From: JAUXFS01 sp050329575
GTDB taxonomy: Bacteria > Pseudomonadota > Alphaproteobacteria > Rhodospirillales > Defluviicoccaceae
Direction: 5' to 3'
NCBI GenBank assembly: GCA_050329575.1
Contig: JBHJOP010000025.1
Location: forward strand, 1-40,013
Length of the DNA stretch: 40,013 nucleotides
Every line of letters begins with the position of its first letter. Within the stretch, counting starts at the first letter, position 1. This document shows positions 22,358-31,050 of this stretch, in pieces. The notes beneath the pieces are model-generated. The model was not told the origin of the DNA. It was given only the letters and a program-made list of their open reading frames with translations, and made no database searches. The position numbers and the translations under genes were made by a program.

Positions 22358-23926
22358 TCATTTGCCGAGATAGGCTTGCCTCACCCGTTCGTCGTCGAGC
22401 AGGTCGCGCCCCCGTCCGGAGAGCACGATGTTGCCGGTTTCGATGACATAGCCGCGATTGGCGACGTTGAGCGCCGCGGCGGCGTTCTGCTCGATCAGCA
22501 AGATCGTGATGCCGCGGCTCTTCAGTTCGCCGATGGTGTTGAAGATCTCCTCGACCAGGATCGGGGCCAGCCCCATGCTGGGTTCGTCCAGCAACAGAAG
22601 CTCGGGCCTCGCCATCAGGGCGCGAGCCATCGCGAGCATCTGCTGCTGGCCGCCCGACAGGGTGCCGGCGGCTTGCTTGCGCTTCTGCTTGAGGATCGGA
22701 AACAGGCGGTACATCTGGTCGAGATCGGCGGCGACCTGGTCGTCGCGGGGCCGGGAATAGGCCCCGAGCAGCAGATTGTCCTCCACCGACATCGGCGCGA
22801 ACACCTGGCGCCCCTCGGGGATCAAGGCGATGCCCATTCTGACGCGGCGATCGGCACGCACCCGGCTGATGTCCTGGCCGTTGAACTCGATGCGACCGCC
22901 GGTGGTCGGTTGCAGGCCGCAGATGGTCCGCAGCAGGGTCGTCTTGCCGGCGCCGTTGGAGCCGACCAGCGCCACCAGTTCGCCCTTGTTGATCCGCAGA
23001 CTGATGCCGTTGAGGGCCTGAATGCGGCCGTAGTGGGTCGTCAGCTCGGAGATCGCGAGGACCTGATCGGCGGCCGGTGCGGCCTTCGCCTCCCGCGCCC
23101 GTTCCATGCCGAGTCCGATCGGGGTCGGCGCATCGTAGACCAGCCGGGTTTGCAGCTGGCGCAGCTCGTCCTTGATGACGGCGCCGAAATTGGCATCGTC
23201 GTAGTGCAGATACTGTTCGTTGATGGCCTGCCAATCCTCCCTGCTCAGGGTGCATAGCGCGCGGAGATGGCCGAAGTGGTTGGCGAGTCCGCTATCGAGG
23301 CGAAGGGCCTGCGCCTCGGTGCCCTCTTGGCCATCCGCGGGTGGCGTCAGACCCATGCCGATGGGGGCCGGAGCATAGAGGATCAGCCGGCTGTGCAACT
23401 GTTCGACCTCCGATTCGAAGGTCTCGCCTTTCACCGGATCGAGGAGGCGATCGAACAGACGATAGCCTCGTTCGACCACGTCCCAGTCTTCCGCGGTCAG
23501 GCATTTCTCGGCCATCGGCAGCAGCTCGGTCTCTTCCTTGAGCATGTCCCTCTGCAGCAGCTGGCAGAACGCGCCCAGCGCCTCGATCAGGGCCTGGCGT
23601 GCCGCGGGGGACCCGTCGCCGCACTCGCTCAACAGTGGGCGGAGGCGTGCGACGGCCTCGGGTTCCTCCCGGTGCTGGCTCTCGAGGTCGTCCAACAGGG
23701 CGGCGGCCTCGGGGTTGCGAGCGCGCACCGCCCTGAACAGATAGCGCTGCTCCTTGGGATTGTGGGTCCGCATGTAGAGGTCGATGTAGTCGAACAGGGT
23801 CGTGAACAGGGCGCTGTCCGGCTTCTGATCGGTCGCCTCGAGGTTGCCACACAAGTCGTCGACCAGCATCAGGACCCGCCGCATGCGGGCGTGTTCGGAA
23901 GCGATCTGGGAGAGGATCCTCTGCAT
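22358..23926 (-). CDS. livF: Hemerythrin-like domain fused to LivF-type ABC ATPase
   Basis: 522 residues, about twice the usual LivF. Residues 1-165 look like a hemerythrin HHE four-helix bundle with H12, H55xxxE59 (THNPKE), H85 and DxxxE at D127/E131 where HxxxE is usual. Residues 171-193 and 251-274 carry a repeated motif (QLHSRLILYAPAPIGMGL and QLQTRLVYDAPTPIGLGM). From about 288 it is a normal LivF: Walker A GSNGAGKTT (322-330), LSGGQ (423-427), LLLLDEP (443-449), LIEQN (477-481). One unbroken frame with uniform composition, so not an assembly frameshift by eye. It is the last gene of livH-M-G-F. The extra domain might bind iron and O2 or NO and gate transport. Confidence 0.85.
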   Translation of the reverse strand: MQRILSQIASEHARMRRVLMLVDDLCGNLEATDQKPDSALFTTLFDYIDLYMRTHNPKEQRYLFRAVRARNPEAAALLDDLESQHREEPEAVARLRPLLSECGDGSPAARQALIEALGAFCQLLQRDMLKEETELLPMAEKCLTAEDWDVVERGYRLFDRLLDPVKGETFESEVEQLHSRLILYAPAPIGMGLTPPADGQEGTEAQALRLDSGLANHFGHLRALCTLSREDWQAINEQYLHYDDANFGAVIKDELRQLQTRLVYDAPTPIGLGMERAREAKAAPAADQVLAISELTTHYGRIQALNGISLRINKGELVALVGSNGAGKTTLLRTICGLQPTTGGRIEFNGQDISRVRADRRVRMGIALIPEGRQVFAPMSVEDNLLLGAYSRPRDDQVAADLDQMYRLFPILKQKRKQAAGTLSGGQQQMLAMARALMARPELLLLDEPSMGLAPILVEEIFNTIGELKSRGITILLIEQNAAAALNVANRGYVIETGNIVLSGRGRDLLDDERVRQAYLGK

Positions 23927-23945
23927 GGCGTCAGTCCTGCCCGGG

Positions 23946-24710
23946 TTAGGCGGTGCCGAGGTAGGCGGCGATCACATCCGGGTTGGCACGAACCTCGTCG
24001 GGGGTGCCTTCGGTCAGTTTCTTGCCGAAGTCCAACACCAGGATGTACTGCGAGATGTTCATCACCAGCTTCATGTCGTGCTCCACCAGCACCACCGTGA
24101 TGCCGGTCTCGGCGATCTTCTGGATCAACTCGTCGATTTCGGCGGTTTCCTTGGCGTTCAAGCCCGCCGCCGGTTCGTCGAGCAGCAGCACCTTCGGTTC
24201 CGCCGCCAGTGCACGGGCGATTTCCAGGCGCTTGAGGGCGCCATAGGGCATCGAGTTGGCATCCGTCTTGATGTACTGGCCGGTGCCGACGAACTCCATC
24301 AGTTCCGCCGCCTTTTCCCGGCAGGCCCGGTCTCCCCGCACCACGCTCGGAAAGCGGAACATCGCCGCCAGGAAGTTCCTGCTCAGGTGCAGATGACGGC
24401 CGACCATGACGTTTTCGAGGGCGGTCATGTTCATGCAGATCTGCAGGTTCTGAAAGGTGCGGCTCATGCCGCGGCGGGCCAGCTCGAACGGGGACTTGCC
24501 GACGATGCTCTCTCCATCCAGGAAGATCTTGCCGCGGGTCGGGGTGTACAGGGAGGTGATCAGGTTGAACAGTGTGGTCTTGCCCGCGCCGTTGGGACCG
24601 ATCACCGCATGGATGGTCCGCGGCGCGATGCTGAAGCTCAGATCGCTGATCGCCTCGACGCCGCCGAAGGACTTGCTGAGACCCTCGGTCGCCAACAGGG
24701 CGGTGCTCAT
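23946..24710 (-). CDS. livG: LivG-type ABC transporter ATPase
   Basis: 254 residues, normal length. Walker A GPNGAGKTTLFN near 38-49, degenerate signature MPYGALKRLEIARAL (common in LivG as (L/M)PYG), Walker B VLLLDEPAAGL, switch LVEHD. It pairs with the LivF-type ATPase to power import through LivH-LivM. ATG at 24710 overlaps the livM stop (ATGA). Confidence 0.93.
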   Translation of the reverse strand: MSTALLATEGLSKSFGGVEAISDLSFSIAPRTIHAVIGPNGAGKTTLFNLITSLYTPTRGKIFLDGESIVGKSPFELARRGMSRTFQNLQICMNMTALENVMVGRHLHLSRNFLAAMFRFPSVVRGDRACREKAAELMEFVGTGQYIKTDANSMPYGALKRLEIARALAAEPKVLLLDEPAAGLNAKETAEIDELIQKIAETGITVVLVEHDMKLVMNISQYILVLDFGKKLTEGTPDEVRANPDVIAAYLGTA

Positions 24711-25663
24711 CGCTGCCTCCGGACGAGATGCCTGAGGCCGCCGGTCAGGGTCGGCACCAGCCCCTTCGGCATGAAGATCAGGGTCATCATCAGGATCAGC
24801 CCGAGCACCATCATCTCGTAGTCGTGCAGCCCGGTCAGCAGTTGCGGCAGAAGGGTCAGGATCACCGCCCCGATGACCGCGCCGAAGGTCGACGCCATGC
24901 CGCCGAGCACCACCATCGTCACGAGTTCGATGGAGTGGAAGAAGCCGGACTGGGTCGGCGTGATGAACCCGGAGTAGTGGGCGGCGAGGCCGCCGACGAG
25001 GCTGGCCAGGACGGCGGAGATCACGAACAGCAACACCTTGTAGCCGACGGTATCGACACCGACCACCTGCGCCGCCACTTCGGAGCCGTGGACCGCTCTC
25101 AGGGCCCGTCCCGGCGGCGAGTCGATGATGTTCAGCGCCAGCCAGACGGTGAGCACCAGCAAGGCTCCGATCAGCCAATACCAGTTCTGCTCGCCGCGGA
25201 TCTGCCAGCCGAGGAGGGTGAACGGCGGCACCGGCATGCCGTCGGGCCCGCCGGTGAGCCACGCCTCGTTGGTGATCACGATCGACATGATGATGCCGAG
25301 GCCGAGGGTCGCCATCGCCAGGTAATGGCCGCTCAGGCGCAGGATGGGGCGGGCGACCGCGAAGGCGATGATCCCGACCAGAACCGCCCCGGCCACCAGC
25401 GCCAGCACCGCGGGCCAGTCGTAGCGGGAGGTGAGAATGGCGGACGTGTAGGCACCGACACCGAAAAAGCCCGCATGTCCGAGGCTGATCTGGCCGGCGT
25501 AGCCGATCAGCAGATTGAGCCCGACGACGACGATGGCATTGATGCCGATGCGGATCGCAACGTCGAAGTGGTAGGGGTTCTGCAGCAACAGCGGCAGCAA
25601 GGCGACGACCACGGCCAGGACGGCCATCCCGCCGTAGCGGGGCGATGTCAGTTTGGCGATCAT
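24707..25663 (-). CDS. livM: LivM-type ABC transporter permease
   Basis: 318 residues, eight or nine hydrophobic segments (MAVLAVVVALLPLLL onward). INAIVVVGLNLLIGYAGQISLGHAGFFGVGAYTSA is the family signature. Inner-membrane channel half. The start overlaps the livH stop by one base (TGATG) and its stop overlaps livG. Confidence 0.94.
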   Translation of the reverse strand: MIAKLTSPRYGGMAVLAVVVALLPLLLQNPYHFDVAIRIGINAIVVVGLNLLIGYAGQISLGHAGFFGVGAYTSAILTSRYDWPAVLALVAGAVLVGIIAFAVARPILRLSGHYLAMATLGLGIIMSIVITNEAWLTGGPDGMPVPPFTLLGWQIRGEQNWYWLIGALLVLTVWLALNIIDSPPGRALRAVHGSEVAAQVVGVDTVGYKVLLFVISAVLASLVGGLAAHYSGFITPTQSGFFHSIELVTMVVLGGMASTFGAVIGAVILTLLPQLLTGLHDYEMMVLGLILMMTLIFMPKGLVPTLTGGLRHLVRRQR

Positions 25664-26538
25664 CAGACGCGCTCCGTCCCGCGGACGCCGAACAGGCCGC
25701 TGGGCATGAAGAACAGAACCAGCAGGATCAGCACGAAAGGAACGGCGTCCTTGTAATCGGACGAGATGTAGCCGGCCGCCATGGCCTCGGCGATGCCGAG
25801 CAGGAGCCCGCCGACGATCGCTCCCGGGGCGCTGCCGAGTCCGCCGAGCACCGCCCCGACGAAGCCCTTGAGGCCGAGCATGATGCCGACGTCGTAGGAG
25901 GTCAGACTGATCGGCGTCAGCAGAACGCCGGCAACGGCGCCCAACAGGGCCGAAAGACCGAACGAGAAGAACAGGATGAACTGGGTGTTGATGCCCATCA
26001 GCTTCGCGGTGTCGGCACTGCATGCGGTCGCCACCACCGCCTTGCCCAGCATCGTGCGGTTGAAGAACCAGGCGAGGACGATCACGATGATCAGGGTCAC
26101 GCCCAGCACCCACAGGCTCTGCGGCAGGATGGTGGCGCCTCCGATGACGATGGGGGTGTCGCCACTGAAGGACGGCATCGCGAAGAACTCCTTGCCCCAC
26201 ACCACCTGGGCCAAGCCGCGGATGAAGATCGAGGCGCCGATCGTGATGATGATCAGTGTGATCACACCTGCGTTCTTGGCCGGTTCGACGGCGAGCTTTT
26301 CGAGCGCCAGCCCGGTCAGCACGGCGAGCGCGAGCGCACAGAGGATCGCCAGCGGCATCGGCATCCCGAGACCGAGCAGGAACACGGTTCCCATGCCGCC
26401 GATCATCACGAACTCGCCCTGCGCGAAGTTGATGACGTGGCTGGCATTGTAGATGATCGCAAAACCGACGCCGACCATCGCATAAGTTGCGCCGATGGTG
26501 ACGCCGGAGAACAGGTATTGCAGGAATTCGGAGAACAT
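25663..26538 (-). CDS. livH: LivH-type ABC transporter permease
   Basis: 291 residues, eight hydrophobic segments. GVTIGATYAMVGVGFAIIYNASHVINFAQGEFVMIGG is the LivH signature, and LKGFVGAVLGGLGSAPGAIVGG is the cytoplasmic coupling loop. First gene of the transporter operon; the transport substrate cannot be read from permease sequence. Confidence 0.94.
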   Translation of the reverse strand: MFSEFLQYLFSGVTIGATYAMVGVGFAIIYNASHVINFAQGEFVMIGGMGTVFLLGLGMPMPLAILCALALAVLTGLALEKLAVEPAKNAGVITLIIITIGASIFIRGLAQVVWGKEFFAMPSFSGDTPIVIGGATILPQSLWVLGVTLIIVIVLAWFFNRTMLGKAVVATACSADTAKLMGINTQFILFFSFGLSALLGAVAGVLLTPISLTSYDVGIMLGLKGFVGAVLGGLGSAPGAIVGGLLLGIAEAMAAGYISSDYKDAVPFVLILLVLFFMPSGLFGVRGTERV

Positions 26539-26949
26539 GGGCTCACACCACCGTCAGGAAGGGTCGCCGCGGTTCGGCGAGGCGTTGTCTCGGATCGGGC
26601 GATCGCGACGGCACAGCCGCGTGCCCACGGGAGGGGTCGGCAGTGGCGGTCCGACGCCGATCCGTGGCGCGGGCGGGGGGGGCGTTCACCGGGGATCTCC
26701 CGCGACGATCAGGGCCGATGTCGCAGCGGCGTGTTCGACACCGGACGGATGCGGCCGACGTGACCCGTCTCGGGAACGGATGTGGACATTTCCTCGCCTC
26801 CTGTTGCTGCTCATTCGTCGGTGAGCATGTTTCGCTTTTTTACCCTTTCCGCGAGCGGGTCTCAAGCCGTCGTCGCAGGTGATCGCACCGGGGGGCACCG
26901 CGGCACCGCCTCCTTCTGCGCCGCGGCACATCCCGGACCGCTATCGGCT
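26539..26949. other. Intergenic region between livH and the thiolase gene
   Basis: 411 bases, no gene supported. It must carry the livH promoter, but I see no clear -35/-10 pair; the only AT-rich stretch is at about 26829-26846. CCGCGGC (26898-26904) and GCCGCGG (26920-26926) could form a 7-bp hairpin downstream of the thiolase stop. A GTTTCGC at 26829 resembles one half of the IclR-type operator but the rest does not match. Confidence 0.4.
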
Positions 26950-28146
26950 TCACAGCGCCTCGAAGATCCCCGCCGCTCCCATGCCGTGACCGATGCACAT
27001 CGTCACCATGCCGTACTTGAGCTTCTCGCGCTTCAGCGCATGGACGACGGTCGCGGTCTTGATTGCGCCGGTCGCTCCCAGCGGATGGCCGGTGGCGATC
27101 GCGCCGCCGAGCGGGTTGACCTTCGCCGGGTCGAGGCCGCAGGTGCGGATCACCGCCAGCGCCTGCGCGGCGAAGGCCTCGTTCAGTTCGATCCAGTCGA
27201 TGTCGTCCAGCTTCAGGCCGGCCTTGCCCAGCGCGGCCGGAATGGCCTCGATCGGGCCGATGCCCATGATCTCGGGCGGCACGCCCTTGACGGCGAAGCT
27301 CACGAACCGTGCCATCGGCTCGAGGTCGAACTGCTTGAGGATCTTCTCCGACACCATCAGCACCGCGCCGGCGCCGTCCGACATCTGCGAGGCGTTGCCG
27401 GCCGTGACCGAGCCCCTGGCGGCGAACACCGGCCTCAGGCTGGCCAGTTTTTCGAGGCTGATATCGGGGCGTGCCCCTTCGTCGTCGGTGACGACGCGTT
27501 CGCTCTCCTTGACCTCGCCGGTGGCGAGGTCGGGGACACGCGACGTCAGGGTGTAGGGGGCGGTCTCGGCACGGAACGTTCCGCTGCCGATGCCCGCCAC
27601 GGCGCGCCGATGCGACTCGAGCGCGAACGCGTCCTGGTCTTCGCGCGTCACCTTCCACCGTTCGGCGACGTTCTCGGCGGTCAGGCCCATGCCCATCGCG
27701 ATGCCGAGGTGCTGCGCATCGTCATAGACCGCCGGGTTGAGCACGACCTTGTTGCCGAGCATCGTCACCATGCTCATGGTTTCGGTGCCGCATCCGATCA
27801 TCACGTCCTCGTCGCCGGTGCGTATGCGGTCGGCGGCCATCGCCACCGCCTGGAGGCCGGAGGAGCAGAAGCGGTTGACCTGGACCCCGGGCACGCTCTT
27901 CGGCAGCCCGGCGAGCATCGCCCCCATGCGCGCGACGTTCAGGCCCTGTTCGGCCTCGGGCAGTGCGCAGCCCCCGATCACGTCGCCGATCAGCGCCGGA
28001 TCGATCGCCGGCGCCTGCGCCAGCACGGTCTTGAGGGCGTGAGCCAGCATGTCGTCGGGGCGCGTGGTCCGGTAATAGCCGTTGCGCCGACCGATGGGCA
28101 GTCGCGCCGCGGCGACGATGTAGGCATCCTGCAGTTGCTTGCTCAT
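26950..28146 (-). CDS. fadA: Acetyl-CoA acyltransferase (beta-oxidation thiolase)
   Basis: 398 residues, thiolase with C94 (NRFCSSGLQA), H354 (GHPLGATGA) and C384 (CIGHGMGAAG). It splits 3-oxoacyl-CoA with CoA to acetyl-CoA and a shortened acyl-CoA. Paralogue of paaJ but clearly distinct. CAGGAGG precedes the ATG at 28146. It follows the FadB-like gene by 23 bp, the usual multienzyme pair. Confidence 0.93.
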   Translation of the reverse strand: MSKQLQDAYIVAAARLPIGRRNGYYRTTRPDDMLAHALKTVLAQAPAIDPALIGDVIGGCALPEAEQGLNVARMGAMLAGLPKSVPGVQVNRFCSSGLQAVAMAADRIRTGDEDVMIGCGTETMSMVTMLGNKVVLNPAVYDDAQHLGIAMGMGLTAENVAERWKVTREDQDAFALESHRRAVAGIGSGTFRAETAPYTLTSRVPDLATGEVKESERVVTDDEGARPDISLEKLASLRPVFAARGSVTAGNASQMSDGAGAVLMVSEKILKQFDLEPMARFVSFAVKGVPPEIMGIGPIEAIPAALGKAGLKLDDIDWIELNEAFAAQALAVIRTCGLDPAKVNPLGGAIATGHPLGATGAIKTATVVHALKREKLKYGMVTMCIGHGMGAAGIFEAL

Positions 28147-28169
28147 GGGAAGTCCTCCTGGTCCCGCGC

Positions 28170-30554
28170 TCAGTTGCGCAGAGGTTTGCCGGTTTGCAGC
28201 ATGTGCGTCATCCGCTGCTGCGTGTGTTCGGTCTTGGCCAGCGCGACGAACTGCCGGCGCTCCAGGGTGAGCAGCCAGTCCTCGTCGACCAGCGTGCCCG
28301 GATCGACGTCGCCGCCGCACAGCACCGTCGCGGCGGCGTCCGAGACCACGTAGTCGTGGGCGCTCATGAACCCGCCTTCGCGCAGGTTGACGAGCTCCAT
28401 CCGCAGCGTCGCCCGTCCGGGCGCACCGACGACCTTGATCTCGCGCGCCGGCAGCGGCGGATGGTAGCCGGCGTCGGCGAGCGCGCGCGCCTGCGTGATC
28501 GCCACGTAGGGAACCTCGCGGGCGTTGAACGGCACGATGTCGCCCGTCAGCGCGTAGCCCATCTCGCGGGCGTGGATCGCCCCGCGCGAGGTGACGCCGC
28601 GGATGATGTTGCGGAACGCCTTCTGGATGTCCTCCCAGGGATCGTTCTGGACCCGGCTCCGGGCGGCCTCGGACGCGCGGCGCACCAACTCCTTGCAGCC
28701 GCCGCCGGCCGGGATCAGCCCGACGCCGGCCTCGACCAGTCCCAGCTGGCTTTCCAGGGCCAGCACCCGCTGGGCGCAGTGCATCGCCACCTCCGCGCCG
28801 CCGCCGAGCGCCATCCCGTCGACCGCCGCCACCGTGGGGACCTGCGCGGCGCGCAGCGCCTTGGTCGCGCCCTGGAAGTGGGCGACGATGCGATCGATCT
28901 CGTCCCATTGCCCGGCGTGCGCCAGGTCGCTGAGTTCGGCGAGGTTGGCGCCGACCCCGAACGGCGCCGGATGCCAGAGCACCAGCCCGTCGAAGTCCGC
29001 CTCCGCCTGTGCCACCGCGGCGTAGATGCCGTCGACGACGCCCTTTCCGAGCGCGTGCATCTTGCTCTTGAACGACAGGATCGCGATGCCCTTGTCGATG
29101 TTCGGCATCCGCCACAGGCGCACGTGGTCGTTCTCCTGCAGCGTCTCGCCGCGGTCGAACTTCTCGCCGAGATTGGGGTCCGGGAACAGCTGGCGCTTGT
29201 AGACCGGCAGCGTCGAGCGGCCCTTCATCGCGTCGGCAGCCGGTGAGTAGGCCCTGCCCTCCCGATAGACGCCGTCGCGCGCCGTGACCCAGGCGGGCAG
29301 GGGCGTCTTCGCCATCGCCTTGCCGGCGTCGATGTCTTGCTGGATCGCTGCCGTCATCGCCTTCCAGCCGGCGGCCTGCCAGATCTCGAACGGCCCGACC
29401 GACCAGCCCCAGCCCCAGCGCATGGCGAAGTCGACGTCGCGCACGTTGTCGGCGATGTCGGCGAGGTGGTGGGCGCAGTAGTGGAAGATATCGCGGGTCG
29501 TCGCCCACAGGAACGCCGCGTGCGGGTCCCGGCTGGCGCGCAGCTTCGCGAACCGCTCGGCCGGATCGGCGATCTTGAAGATCGCGGTCGCCTCGTCGGA
29601 GGCCTTGCCGGCCGACGGCCGGTAGTCGCGGGATCCGAGATCCAGCACCTGGATGTCTCTGCCGACCTTGCGGTAGATGCCGCCCTTGGTCTTCAGGCCG
29701 AGCGCCCCCTTGGCGATCAGGCCGGCGAACCAGTCCGGGGCCTTGAAGTACGCCCGCCAGGGATCGTCGGGCAGGGTCCGATGCTGAACGTCCATGACCG
29801 TGGCGAGGGTGTCGAGCCCGATCATGTCGGCGGTGCGGAACGTGGCGCTGGCCGGGTGCTCGATCAGCCGTCCGGTCAGCGCATCCACCGCGTCGAGGCC
29901 GAGGCCGAACGCCTTGGTGTGGTGCATCACCGCCAGGATCGAGAACAGGCCGATGCGGTTGGCGACGAAGCTCTGGGTGTCCTTGGCGCGGACGATGTTC
30001 TTGCCGAGCCGCGACACCAGCCACGATTCGAGGTTGTCGAGCATCGCCGGGTCGGTGTCGCGGCCGGGGATCAGCTCGATGAGGCTCATGTAGCGGGGCG
30101 GATTGAAGAAGTGCACGCCACAGAAGTTCTTGCGCCTCGCGGCGGGCAGCAGCGCGGCGAGCCGGTCGATCGACAGCCCGGAGGTGTTGGAGGCGACGAT
30201 CGTGTCGGGGCCGACATGGGGGGCGATCCGCGCGTAGACGTCCTCCTTGACGCCGGGATCCTCGGCGACCGCCTCGATGATCAGGTCGCAGTCGTGCAGC
30301 CGATCCAGGTTCTCCTCGTAGATCGCCGTGTCGACGTACGCGCTCCGGCTCTTGCTGACGAAGGCTCCCGGGTCGGTCTTCTTCAACCCGGCGAGCGCCT
30401 TGACCGGGTCGGCGTTGGGGATGCCGCTGGCTTCGGACATCCCGAACAGGACGACGGCAACCTCGGCGTTGGCCAGATGCGCCGCGATGCGCGACCCCAT
30501 GACGCCCGTCCCCAGCACCGCCGCCTTGCGGATGAAGAAGTTCCTTGCGCTCAC
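28170..30554 (-). CDS. 3-hydroxyacyl-CoA dehydrogenase/enoyl-CoA hydratase, FadB/FadN type
   Basis: 794 residues. Domain order is dehydrogenase first: Rossmann GTGVMGSRIAAHL near 15-27, GVHFFNPPRYM with catalytic histidine, FVANRIG, then a C-terminal-domain repeat, and a crotonase region at about 490-690 (DGMALGGGAEVAMH, LVEAGVGLIPAGGG). This is the order of the FadN-type proteins, not E. coli FadB. It would hydrate and oxidise enoyl-CoA thioesters. Start is GTG at 30554 with GGAGGAC upstream. The promoter lies about 300 bases away at 30858-30886, giving an unusually long leader. Confidence 0.92.
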   Translation of the reverse strand: MSARNFFIRKAAVLGTGVMGSRIAAHLANAEVAVVLFGMSEASGIPNADPVKALAGLKKTDPGAFVSKSRSAYVDTAIYEENLDRLHDCDLIIEAVAEDPGVKEDVYARIAPHVGPDTIVASNTSGLSIDRLAALLPAARRKNFCGVHFFNPPRYMSLIELIPGRDTDPAMLDNLESWLVSRLGKNIVRAKDTQSFVANRIGLFSILAVMHHTKAFGLGLDAVDALTGRLIEHPASATFRTADMIGLDTLATVMDVQHRTLPDDPWRAYFKAPDWFAGLIAKGALGLKTKGGIYRKVGRDIQVLDLGSRDYRPSAGKASDEATAIFKIADPAERFAKLRASRDPHAAFLWATTRDIFHYCAHHLADIADNVRDVDFAMRWGWGWSVGPFEIWQAAGWKAMTAAIQQDIDAGKAMAKTPLPAWVTARDGVYREGRAYSPAADAMKGRSTLPVYKRQLFPDPNLGEKFDRGETLQENDHVRLWRMPNIDKGIAILSFKSKMHALGKGVVDGIYAAVAQAEADFDGLVLWHPAPFGVGANLAELSDLAHAGQWDEIDRIVAHFQGATKALRAAQVPTVAAVDGMALGGGAEVAMHCAQRVLALESQLGLVEAGVGLIPAGGGCKELVRRASEAARSRVQNDPWEDIQKAFRNIIRGVTSRGAIHAREMGYALTGDIVPFNAREVPYVAITQARALADAGYHPPLPAREIKVVGAPGRATLRMELVNLREGGFMSAHDYVVSDAAATVLCGGDVDPGTLVDEDWLLTLERRQFVALAKTEHTQQRMTHMLQTGKPLRN

Positions 30555-30702
30555 TGTTGTCCTCCGTCGTTACCTGACGGCTGGCGTGGAGTCGCCGCCG
30601 CCCCTGTTTGCCTGTTCGTCACCGCACGATCGCCGTGCCCCCTCGACCGATGTCGAGCGGTCGCGGCGACGGATCCGGTCGGTCGAGTGCGGCGGTCGCG
30701 CA

Positions 30703-30750
30703 TCATCGCGGCGCCCCGGCACCGGCATCGTGCATGATCGCGCCCGTCAT
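30703..30750 (-). other. Possible 15-codon leader ORF, relic of a duplicated paaG start
   Basis: ATG at 30750 opens MTGAIMHDAGAGAPR then stop. The bases around the ATG (GGGGTTCCAGCG before it) match those at the paaG start, and paaG also begins MT. The best reading is that the paaG promoter, leader and start codon were copied here and the coding part decayed; translation as a regulatory leader is possible but unproven. Confidence 0.35.
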
Positions 30751-30824
30751 CCGCTGGAACCCCACGACCCCTCGTTAAACCCTTGCGCGAGCGCGCGTCC
30801 AACCTCGCTGGGCGCCCGTCCGTC

Positions 30825-30875
30825 ATCGATACATCGCACAACGGCGTTACGCAATGCATTAAATAGCGCTTGCCA
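30825..30875. repeat. 51-bp duplicated promoter segment, copy B
   Basis: Same as 19098-19148 except for one base (A to G in the ACAACAGCG part). It faces the fadB-like gene as copy A faces paaG. Confidence 0.9.
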
Positions 30876-30886
30876 TGCGTCGTCAA
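30858..30886 (-). promoter_or_regulatory. Sigma70-like promoter of the fadB-like/fadA operon
   Basis: On the minus strand TTGACG (30886-30881), 17-base spacer, TTTAAT (30863-30858). It is the same as the paaG promoter boxes. Confidence 0.65.
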
Positions 30887-30910
30887 GCCGTGTATTACGC
30901 AATGATGAAT

Positions 30911-30930
30911 TTTGTTATGGTATGCGAAAC
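30911..30930. promoter_or_regulatory. IclR-type operator, third copy
   Basis: TTTGTTATGGTATGCGAAAC, identical over 20 bases to 19184-19203, at the same 24-base offset from the -35 box. Here it is single, not tandem. Confidence 0.7.
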
Positions 30931-31018
30931 GGGATCGGCGTCGGAGGACGGCGGGCGCGCTTGCGCCATCCAGGCCGGGGGCATCGCGCCTTAGGCCGCA
31001 GAGGGGCCGCACCATCGC

Positions 31019-31050
31019 TTGACATCCGAAACTCGTCAAGCTAGCTTGAC
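31019..31050 (+). promoter_or_regulatory. Promoter and palindromic operator of the acyl-CoA ligase operon
   Basis: TTGACA at 31019-31024, 17 bases, then TAGCTT at 31042-31047 as a weak -10. The perfect 16-base palindrome GTCAAGCTAGCTTGAC (31035-31050) covers the -10 box, a repressor position. It shares GTCAAGCT and TGACAAA with the site before marR. Confidence 0.5.

Noticed and set aside
26829..26848. Possible IclR-type operator before livH, from GTTTCGC at 26829
   Set aside because: Only seven bases match; the rest of the 20-bp motif is absent and the offset to livH is large.
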